Shown piece by piece: positions 54,475 through 61,018 of a DNA stretch of 62,409 nucleotides. The stretch is from NCBI RefSeq assembly GCF_030151085.1, contig NZ_JASLER010000098.1, positions 1-62,409 on the forward strand. The letters are read 5' to 3'. Made by a program: the position numbers and the translations under genes. Under the pieces are notes generated by a model. It saw nothing but the letters and a program-made list of their open reading frames with translations, did not search any database and was not told where the DNA came from. How positions within the stretch are numbered: the stretch's first letter is position 1; each line of letters starts with the position of its first letter. Source of the DNA: Bacteroides sp. (GTDB lineage Bacteria > Bacteroidota > Bacteroidia > Bacteroidales > Bacteroidaceae).

Positions 54475-56886
54475 ATGAAAAGTACATTTATTCTTCTTTT
54501 TTTCTTTTTCTGCTTCCAATCCGTAATAGCGAATTCTTCGCAAATCAAAGGGATAGTTCGTGAAAAAGGTACAGGCAATCCGCTGGAGTTTGCCGATGTT
54601 TACCTCTCGAAGAATGGAGCAGGCATCATTGCCAAAACTCATACGGAACTTAGCGGAAGTTTCCTGTTGTCAGGCGTGGAAGCCGGAACCTATTCGCTGA
54701 TGGTGAAGTTTCTGGGATATGATATTTATACGCGGGATTCAATTGTTATCCACCCTACTGAACGGGTTACGGACATGGGAGTGATCGAACTGCAACCGCT
54801 GGAAATCGGTATAGCCGAAGTCGTAGTGAAAGGCACGAAGAGGCAAGTGGTTTACAAACTGGACAAGAAAATTATAGATGCTTCCAGCGCGCTGATGAGC
54901 AGTGGGGGCACAGCAGTGGATATTCTTGAAAACACTCCGTCGTTCCGGGTCGATGCAGACGGAGAAGTGACTTTCAGAGGAAGCAGCGGTTTCAAGGTAT
55001 ATATCGATGGAAAGCCTAGTTTCTATTCGGGCAGTCAGGCATTGCAGCAGATACCTGCCGGACAAATAGAGAACATTGAAATCATTACCACTCCTTCGGC
55101 ACGCTACCACACAGACGGAGAAGTGGGTATGATTCATATCATCACCAAGAAGAATAAGCAACAGGGCATTAACGGCATGGTTAATCTGTCGGGCAGCACA
55201 GCTCTCTCCAACAGCATAGACTTCTTACTGTCACAGCAACATAACAAACTGCAATGGCACCTCGCTGGACACTGGAATCAACCGATACGTGAAAGTGATT
55301 TCGAACAGAGCAAGACTACCATTGTTGATAACATCACCACCACTTCCATATCCAACGGCCCCCGAAAAGGGAAAAACTATCATTATGGATTACGGGGTGG
55401 CGTAGACTATGCCTTCTCTCCCCGAACATCGGTCAATGCAGAATTGGAGATCGTTTATGATAAATTCACCCGTGAAGGAAACCTGGATTATACAGAAATG
55501 CATACGGATGCCAACGGCGTATCCGGCCCGTACAATCACAACAGCCGCGACATGTACAACCTGCATTCGACTGTCAACAGTGCCAAAGCTGGATTCTCGC
55601 ACAAGTTCGACGACGACGGACATGCCTTGAACGGAAGCTTCAGGATAGGCATCGAAAACGATCCGCTTGAATATTTTCAAAGCGATCTTTTCGACAAGAG
55701 CGGGCAACGCCAACAGGGACACCGTGCCTGGGAAAGTGAAACACGCCGCACTGTGGAGGCAGATCTTACCTATAATTACCCATACAGCAAAACCGGTACT
55801 TTGGAAAGTGGTTATCAGTATCATTCCTATCTGGAAGACGGTGATTACAGCATGCAATTCTGGAACCCGGAGAAACAGGAATTTTACTGGCGTGAAGATA
55901 TATACAATACTTTCTACTTTCAACGCGGAATCCATTCGGTTTACCTGATAGGAAGTGACAGTTACAAGGCATTCGATATACAGGCTGGAGTCAGAGGGGA
56001 GCATACGCACCAAGTGCTGCGCAGCTCTATTGAAGGGGCAAAGCGCACCGAAAACCGTTTTGAGATATTCCCTTCGGTACACATCGGCTACACGCTACCT
56101 CATGAGCAGAAACTGACATTTGCCTATTCTTACCGGACTAATCGCCCGCAACTCTTTTATATGGAACCGTATATCACCTATCGCGACTATTATACGGCCG
56201 AAATTGGAAATCCCGACATACGTCCCGAATACATACATTCATTTGAACTGAATTATAAAAAGAGCATCGGTGAGCAGGTGCTGCAATCGAGCCTGTTCTA
56301 CCGGTCGCGCAAAGATAAAATTGAGCGTTTACGCGTACCATACGAAGCTGGGGTTACACTGGACTCAATGGCTAATGTAGGTAATGACCATGCACTGGGC
56401 ATGGAACTAAGCGGACAATTCATAGTCAACAAATGGTGGAACCTGAATGTGAACGGTAATGTCTATTATTATAAGGTAGTGAACAACATCAATTCGGGAG
56501 GTAAAAAAGAGACGAGCACCAATTACGACGTAACCGTAAATAATCTCTTGCGTGTGTTCAAGAACACTCGTATTCAATTGGACGGCAACTTTGTAGGTCC
56601 TTCAGTGACTACCCAAGGACGGTCGGATTCCTTCTGGTTTGTCAATCTGGCTATCCGTCAGCAATGGCTGGGTTCCAATCTGCAATCAACCCTGGCCTTC
56701 CGGGATATATTCAACTCTGCACGTTATAAGAGTGAAATTATCACTCCTAACCTACAATCTATCACGCATATACGACCAAAGTTTCCCGTTATCACGCTGT
56801 CTATCAGCTACACTTTCAATCATTTCAAGCGGAGTTCGCAGAATTCAAAAGATAGCCGTGACTTATTTGAAGGTACCAATCACTAA
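54475..56886 (+). CDS. TonB-dependent receptor with carboxypeptidase-regulatory domain
   Basis: An 803-residue outer-membrane protein. After a signal peptide (to about 21) comes a carboxypeptidase-regulatory-like domain (IKGIVREKGTGNPLEFADVYL, about 23-105), then a plug (GTAVDILENTPSFRVDADGEVTFRG, VYIDGKPSFY, IENIEIITTPSARY) and a large beta-barrel. The pattern matches the outer-membrane beta-barrel group found widely in Bacteroidetes, not SusC; no SusD-like gene follows. The ligand is unknown. A run of nine G lies 15 bp after the stop. Confidence 0.88.
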   Translation: MKSTFILLFFFFCFQSVIANSSQIKGIVREKGTGNPLEFADVYLSKNGAGIIAKTHTELSGSFLLSGVEAGTYSLMVKFLGYDIYTRDSIVIHPTERVTDMGVIELQPLEIGIAEVVVKGTKRQVVYKLDKKIIDASSALMSSGGTAVDILENTPSFRVDADGEVTFRGSSGFKVYIDGKPSFYSGSQALQQIPAGQIENIEIITTPSARYHTDGEVGMIHIITKKNKQQGINGMVNLSGSTALSNSIDFLLSQQHNKLQWHLAGHWNQPIRESDFEQSKTTIVDNITTTSISNGPRKGKNYHYGLRGGVDYAFSPRTSVNAELEIVYDKFTREGNLDYTEMHTDANGVSGPYNHNSRDMYNLHSTVNSAKAGFSHKFDDDGHALNGSFRIGIENDPLEYFQSDLFDKSGQRQQGHRAWESETRRTVEADLTYNYPYSKTGTLESGYQYHSYLEDGDYSMQFWNPEKQEFYWREDIYNTFYFQRGIHSVYLIGSDSYKAFDIQAGVRGEHTHQVLRSSIEGAKRTENRFEIFPSVHIGYTLPHEQKLTFAYSYRTNRPQLFYMEPYITYRDYYTAEIGNPDIRPEYIHSFELNYKKSIGEQVLQSSLFYRSRKDKIERLRVPYEAGVTLDSMANVGNDHALGMELSGQFIVNKWWNLNVNGNVYYYKVVNNINSGGKKETSTNYDVTVNNLLRVFKNTRIQLDGNFVGPSVTTQGRSDSFWFVNLAIRQQWLGSNLQSTLAFRDIFNSARYKSEIITPNLQSITHIRPKFPVITLSISYTFNHFKRSSQNSKDSRDLFEGTNH

Positions 56887-56900
56887 AAAGGGTATCTGAC

Positions 56901-56909
56901 GGGGGGGGG
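56901..56909. repeat. Nine-G homopolymer after the receptor gene
   Basis: Nine consecutive G bases lie 14 bp after the stop codon (56884-56886). Long G-runs are unusual in this AT-leaning sequence and prone to slippage. Confidence 0.9.
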
Positions 56910-56921
56910 AGTTAATCTTTT

Positions 56922-56995
56922 GACACAGATGACGCTGACAACGCAGATTTTTCTTTTACTCATAGCGCAGCCATTAAATCTGCGTTATCTGCGTC
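56922..56995. repeat. Inverted repeat with CGCAGAT-type units
   Basis: AACGCAGATTT (56940-56950) is the exact inverse of 56976-56986, and the outer flanks GACACAGATGACGC and GCGTTATCTGCGTC match inversely at 12 of 14 positions. It may act as a terminator stem for the receptor gene or be a dispersed Bacteroides repeat. Confidence 0.65.
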
Positions 56996-57115
56996 GAAAA
57001 ATAAGATATATGCATTTAATTCATTACTTACTTGAAATGAATTAAATAACAATGTGTAATATAACCTCTTAAATCACTAGAAATAAGTTTTTTCAACCCT
57101 AATAATAATCCTTTC

Positions 57116-57247
57116 TATGCCTACAAACTAGTGGGCTGCTTACAAACGTCCTATAAGTTGGTTATAAACAGCTCATCGGTTGGTTGCAAACATCCCATAA
57201 GTCGGTTGCAAACAGCTTATATATTTATTGCATGTTTAGAAATTGTT
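57116..57247. repeat. 22-bp tandem repeat array (locus D)
   Basis: Units at 57138-57159, 57160-57181, 57182-57203 and 57204-57225 share G-(G/C)-TT-N2-AAAC at their start and keep a 22-bp period; a shortened unit precedes (19 bp) and a degenerate one follows. The later bases vary between units. AAC-N9-GTT spans give weak inverted arms. The array is in the 684-bp gap between the receptor and DUF3836 genes, in which I find no gene. Confidence 0.75.
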
Positions 57248-57411
57248 TTAACCATACCGGAAAGTTAGTTATCACTGACTAGATAATTATTTTCAATATA
57301 CGGTAAATACTTGATTGCCTGATTGGCTCTTTTCCAGTAGAAATGAACATGCTTTATTGATGATAACGCAAACATAATGATTGCTTTTTATTGATATTGT
57401 TCGTTTCTGTG

Positions 57412-57435
57412 CGGACACTTGTCCGAAAGCGGACA
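57412..57435. promoter_or_regulatory. Candidate enhancer site for a sigma-54 activator
   Basis: CGGACA-CT-TGTCCG (57412-57425) is a perfect palindrome with a third CGGACA at 57430-57435. It lies about 50-70 bp upstream of a sigma-54-like promoter, the usual placement for an enhancer-binding protein. Confidence 0.5.
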
Positions 57436-57479
57436 TAGCTTCATTTTGGATAATCACTGATAATCAACCAATTACTAGT

Positions 57480-57496
57480 TTGGCACGCGAATTGAC
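57480..57496 (+). promoter_or_regulatory. Sigma-54-type promoter of the DUF3836 gene
   Basis: TTGGCACG-CGAA-TTGAC fits the -24/-12 pattern YTGGCACG-N4-TTGC with correct 10-bp spacing; the only key difference is A instead of C at -12. Transcription would start near 57506, 65 bases before the ATG. No TAnnTTTG promoter was found here. Confidence 0.55.
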
Positions 57497-57570
57497 TATA
57501 TATAGGCGAAGGCGGTTGACAAAAACACCACCTCAGAAAACGAAGTAATAACAATAAAAAAATAACGATT

Positions 57571-57996
57571 ATGAAAACGAACTTAATCTCCAAAGCAGTT
57601 GTAATGTTAGCAGTAGTAATGGCAAGTGTAATGAACTTCTCAGCAAGTGCAGTAAACCCTACCCAGTATGTAACCAACAACGAGATGACTGGCGAAGTAA
57701 TGACCGCCAAGAACATCTTCCGTAATGAAGACGGTCACTTATTCCGCCACCTGCGTTACACTTATACTTACGACAACGAAAACCGTGTGACCAGCAAAGA
57801 AGCCTCCAAGTGGAACAGTGAGAAAGAAGCCTGGGTTCCTTATTTCAAACTCGATGTAGAATACTCTGATAATGAAGTTGAACTGAACTACGCTTGCTGG
57901 AATAACAAGAGCAATGCTTACGACAGCAATGTACAAAAGACTGTTTATGAATTGAATAATAGCAATGTTAATATGATGCTTGCAAGTACAAAATAG
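57571..57996 (+). CDS. Small secreted DUF3836-type protein
   Basis: A 141-residue protein with a clear signal peptide (cleavage after FSASA, about residue 26) and a mature part of about 115 residues rich in Tyr, Asn and charged residues (FRNEDGHLFRHLRYTYTYD, YSDNEVELNY). It resembles the DUF3836 family, which is largely limited to gut Bacteroides and has no known function. It stands alone, with its own sigma-54-like promoter and a strong terminator. Confidence 0.78.
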   Translation: MKTNLISKAVVMLAVVMASVMNFSASAVNPTQYVTNNEMTGEVMTAKNIFRNEDGHLFRHLRYTYTYDNENRVTSKEASKWNSEKEAWVPYFKLDVEYSDNEVELNYACWNNKSNAYDSNVQKTVYELNNSNVNMMLASTK

Positions 57997-58010
57997 ATAT
58001 ATAAACAATC

Positions 58011-58060
58011 AAAAGAAGCCGGCTATCTGGAGTAAAATCCAGGCAGTCGGCTTCTTATTT
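58011..58060 (+). terminator. Terminator after the DUF3836 gene
   Basis: AAGAAGCCG (58013-58021) and CGGCTTCTT (58048-58056) form a 9-bp stem with an inner CTGG/CCAG stem, followed by a T-rich stretch. It separates the DUF3836 gene from the next operon. Confidence 0.85.
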
Positions 58061-58156
58061 CATATAAATGTGATTAATTTCCATCTGTTAACCGCATTTT
58101 TAGCATCCCAAGCCGGACTTTTCACCGCAAACAAAGTATAAACACCAATATTTTAG

Positions 58157-58164
58157 TTACTTTT
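58157..58164 (+). promoter_or_regulatory. -7 box of the HprK-PqqD-ABC operon
   Basis: TACTTTTG matches TAnnTTTG exactly and lies 58 bp before the kinase ATG at 58222. No clear -33 was found. Confidence 0.55.
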
Positions 58165-58221
58165 GTCACAAATACGAACAATATTCTAGCATATTCAGCA
58201 GACTAAATAACCAATAAAATC

Positions 58222-59169
58222 ATGAAGCACCAAGCCTCGTCCTATCGCGTCGGTCCGCACATATTCAGCATCATCAACAATACTAAGATAGATATTGCAG
58301 ATACTTTACCTTCGCTTTCACCGTTCGTACTTCCAATAACTTCAGACGCAGCAACTATCTTTGAATTGCATCTGACAAATGCAGAAGGTACAGGGATAAC
58401 CGAAGAGCAAGATACGGATATCTGTTTCGATTGGGAAGACGCACGTTGTGCTATTCGTCCGCTAGAAAATACTGCTCATATCATAAATATCACTCCATGG
58501 AATTCTGAAATAACATACAGCATGGAGTGTGCTGACGGATTCCGTCGGTGTACTGCTTACCTACCAACTAACGAAAATACTGCCAAAGACTTGCCGAAAC
58601 AGAGAGGTACGATAGGCTTCGGCCTCAACAATTTCCTAATGATGCTCTACGCTTTCAATGCCGCACGACATCATACATTGCTGATGCATGCTTCAGTTAT
58701 TGCATCTGATAATAAAGGATACCTTTTTCTTGGAAAGAGTGGTACCGGCAAAAGTACGCATACCTCACTTTGGTTAAAACATATTCCGGGATGCCACCTG
58801 CTGAATGATGACAATCCGATAGTACACGTGGATATTCCGGGCAAGCAAGTTACGGTTTACGGTTCACCGTGGAGTGGAAAAACGCCCTGTTATCGCAATG
58901 AGTATATGCCAGTAGGTGCATTTGTAAGGCTGGAACAAGCACCAATGAATGAAATTAAGAAAGAAAGTACAGTACGGGCTTTTGCCGCATTATTGCCTTC
59001 ATGTTCCTGCCTGAAACAAGACAATGAAATATACAGAGAAATCGTTTCAACAGTAACCGATCTTGCCGCCCTCGCTCCTACTTTTCATCTGAAATGCCTG
59101 CCCAATCAAGAGGCAGCAGAGCTTTGCCAAAAGACGGTAGAGGAGGAAATGCCCAGAGTGGTAAAGTGA
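58222..59169 (+). CDS. HPr kinase-like / PEP carboxykinase-fold protein
   Basis: A 315-residue protein whose second half holds a P-loop kinase site (LFLGKSGTGKSTHTSLWL, near 171-188) with LLNDDNPIVHV downstream, as in HPr kinase/phosphorylase and PEP carboxykinase folds. The N-terminal 150 residues are not recognised. It is shorter than HprK and lies with PqqD, nucleotidyltransferase and ABC genes, an arrangement known from peptide-modifying clusters such as phosphorylated lasso peptides. I infer a peptide or protein kinase; the target is unknown. Confidence 0.75.
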   Translation: MKHQASSYRVGPHIFSIINNTKIDIADTLPSLSPFVLPITSDAATIFELHLTNAEGTGITEEQDTDICFDWEDARCAIRPLENTAHIINITPWNSEITYSMECADGFRRCTAYLPTNENTAKDLPKQRGTIGFGLNNFLMMLYAFNAARHHTLLMHASVIASDNKGYLFLGKSGTGKSTHTSLWLKHIPGCHLLNDDNPIVHVDIPGKQVTVYGSPWSGKTPCYRNEYMPVGAFVRLEQAPMNEIKKESTVRAFAALLPSCSCLKQDNEIYREIVSTVTDLAALAPTFHLKCLPNQEAAELCQKTVEEEMPRVVK

Positions 59170-59176
59170 TAATAAG

Positions 59177-59617
59177 ATGAAAAAGAATATTCCGAATGAA
59201 ATATTACTTCCCGAAGTAGCCCGGCTCATTAAGGAAGGACATACGGTAACCATCGTCGTACGAGGGAATAGTATGAATCCGTTTCTAGTGGATCGGCGTG
59301 ACCGGATAATTCTGGGAGGCTTCACTACGGATGATCTGCAACCGGGTGCCGCCGTACTGGCACGTGACATAACAGAACGTATCGTATTCCATCGGATTAT
59401 CCACCGTCACGGCGATACACTGATATTGCAAGGTGATGGTAACCTGGCGCAAACAGAAGAAACTTCTATCGATCAGGTTATGGGACTTATGGCCGTAGCC
59501 ATACGCAAAGATAAAAGATACCCGGCTGACGGTAAAGTATGGAAGCGCTACTCTTATTGGTGGCTGAAACTTACTCCGGTAAGGCGTTGGCTACTCGCCC
59601 TATTCAGAAGATTATAA
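59177..59617 (+). CDS. S24/S26-type serine peptidase-like protein
   Basis: A 146-residue protein with the signal-peptidase/LexA-like serine motif VRGNSMNPFL (Ser near 37) and IVFHRIIHRHGDTLILQGDGN, where a histidine stands at the place of the usual general-base lysine, as in the SipW/eukaryotic signal peptidase type. No N-terminal membrane anchor; the C-terminus is Trp-rich and basic. In this operon it is a candidate leader peptidase. Starts 7 bp after the kinase. Confidence 0.75.
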   Translation: MKKNIPNEILLPEVARLIKEGHTVTIVVRGNSMNPFLVDRRDRIILGGFTTDDLQPGAAVLARDITERIVFHRIIHRHGDTLILQGDGNLAQTEETSIDQVMGLMAVAIRKDKRYPADGKVWKRYSYWWLKLTPVRRWLLALFRRL

Positions 59618-59638
59618 CTAATAAAAACATATAGAATT

Positions 59639-59911
59639 ATGAGAATCAGAGAAGGACTTTTCCTACATAAAATAGGTGACGAATGCATTATCATGCAAGA
59701 CGGTTCCTCCCATGTGGACTTCAGCAATATCCTGAACCTGAATCCTACCGCCGCTTACCTTTGGACAACCATAGGAAATCAAGAGTTCGATGCCGCTTCT
59801 ATTACACAAATGATGACGGAGCATTATGAGGTAACCGAGGAGCAAGCACGCTTGGATGCGGAAGACTTTATCAAAAAGTTAAAGGACGCCGGAGTGGTGT
59901 GTGACTTATAA
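59639..59911 (+). CDS. PqqD-family peptide-binding protein
   Basis: A 90-residue protein with the PqqD fold pattern: two strands (LFLHKIGDECIIMQD), NLNPTAAYLWTTIG, then helices ending in DFIKKLKDAGVV. PqqD domains bind the leader of a peptide substrate and deliver it to a modifying enzyme (a RiPP recognition element). Its presence is the main sign that the operon handles a peptide. It lies 21 bp after the peptidase-like gene and 12 bp before the nucleotidyltransferase. Confidence 0.85.
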   Translation: MRIREGLFLHKIGDECIIMQDGSSHVDFSNILNLNPTAAYLWTTIGNQEFDAASITQMMTEHYEVTEEQARLDAEDFIKKLKDAGVVCDL

Positions 59912-59923
59912 TATAACGACATT

Positions 59924-61018
59924 ATGCAACAAGCATTCTTCTCATTAGTGCGTTCCGGTTTGTGGGGCATGCCGGCCAATATTACACTTTTTCAATCCGT
60001 ATCAGAATCTGATTGGAATACGTTATACCGCATGGCACAATCACAAGCATTGGTTGCGTTGACTTTCGATGGCATTTGCACCCTTCCTGCGGAACTGTAT
60101 CCGCCACGTCCGCTTTATCTCCAATGGGCAGCCAATACCATTCGGATAGAGCAAGCCAATGAACGTCTCAACCAAATGCTAACCGAACTCACTCCTCTTT
60201 ATAGTAATGCCGGGTTAAATCCTGTTTTGCTAAAGGGGCAAGGTATCGGAACCAACTATCGAAAACCACAACATCGCCAATGCGGTGATATTGACGTCTA
60301 TCTGGGAAAGAAAGGACAACCCGTCGCTAATCAACTATTGTTGCAACAAGGCGCCATAGTAGAAGGGGAAGCTTCTGATAAACATGCCAGTTACGCCCTT
60401 CGGGGTGTACATATCGAGAACCATCGTATCATCCTTCGTCTGAACAATCCGCTTGCTAACCGTAGTTTCCGGAAACTAGTGAACGAATGGTACCCTAAAA
60501 AAGCAGAAACGGGTTATACCATGCCAGTTCCTCCCCCAACCTTCAATGCACTTTACATCTTCCTGCATGCCTTTGTCCATTTTCTGAACAGTGGCATCGG
60601 GTTGCGCCAACTTTGCGACTGGGCCTGCCTGCTTAACCGTCGTCATAAGGATATAGATACTCCTGCCCTGCTTGGTCAACTACAAGATCTCGGATTGTTA
60701 CGTGCGGCACAAGCATTCGGTTACATTGCCGTTACATACCTCGGACTTCCTGCTCATCATCTGCCCTTTCCATTGGAAGATATTAAGGAATTAGGAGAGA
60801 AACTACTGGAAGATATTCTGGCTACCGGAAACTTTGGTCAACATGATACCCGTATCAAACCCCGCCCCAAAGGATATTGGGCAGGGAAATGGTATACTTT
60901 TATGCGTGCCACCCGCCGTTGTAATGCATTAAGGCAGTTTGCACCGGGCGAAGCTTTTTGGTATCCGGTTACGTTGGTAAAAGGCACCATAGCCATACAA
61001 ATGAATAGATTAAAGTGA
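59924..61018 (+). CDS. Nucleotidyltransferase-family protein
   Basis: A 364-residue protein of the NTP_transf_5 type, with LLKGQGIGTNYRKP and the metal-binding RQCGDIDVYLGKK (Asp-x-Asp, near 120). Related proteins are found in lasso-peptide and other RiPP clusters, where they are thought to act on the peptide after phosphorylation. The remaining 200 residues are helical with several Trp/His positions. Overlaps the ABC gene by 4 bases. Confidence 0.8.
   Translation: MQQAFFSLVRSGLWGMPANITLFQSVSESDWNTLYRMAQSQALVALTFDGICTLPAELYPPRPLYLQWAANTIRIEQANERLNQMLTELTPLYSNAGLNPVLLKGQGIGTNYRKPQHRQCGDIDVYLGKKGQPVANQLLLQQGAIVEGEASDKHASYALRGVHIENHRIILRLNNPLANRSFRKLVNEWYPKKAETGYTMPVPPPTFNALYIFLHAFVHFLNSGIGLRQLCDWACLLNRRHKDIDTPALLGQLQDLGLLRAAQAFGYIAVTYLGLPAHHLPFPLEDIKELGEKLLEDILATGNFGQHDTRIKPRPKGYWAGKWYTFMRATRRCNALRQFAPGEAFWYPVTLVKGTIAIQMNRLK

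Noticed and set aside
56901..56909. G-run as a phase-variation switch of the TonB receptor
   Set aside because: It lies after the stop codon, so length changes would not alter the reading frame.
57441..57716. Minus-strand 91-codon frame over the DUF3836 start
   Set aside because: It is a shadow of the signal peptide region of the plus-strand gene, with no start context of its own.
57571..57996. The DUF3836 protein as precursor peptide of the PqqD operon
   Set aside because: It has a Sec signal peptide, its own promoter and a strong terminator before the operon, so no link is supported.
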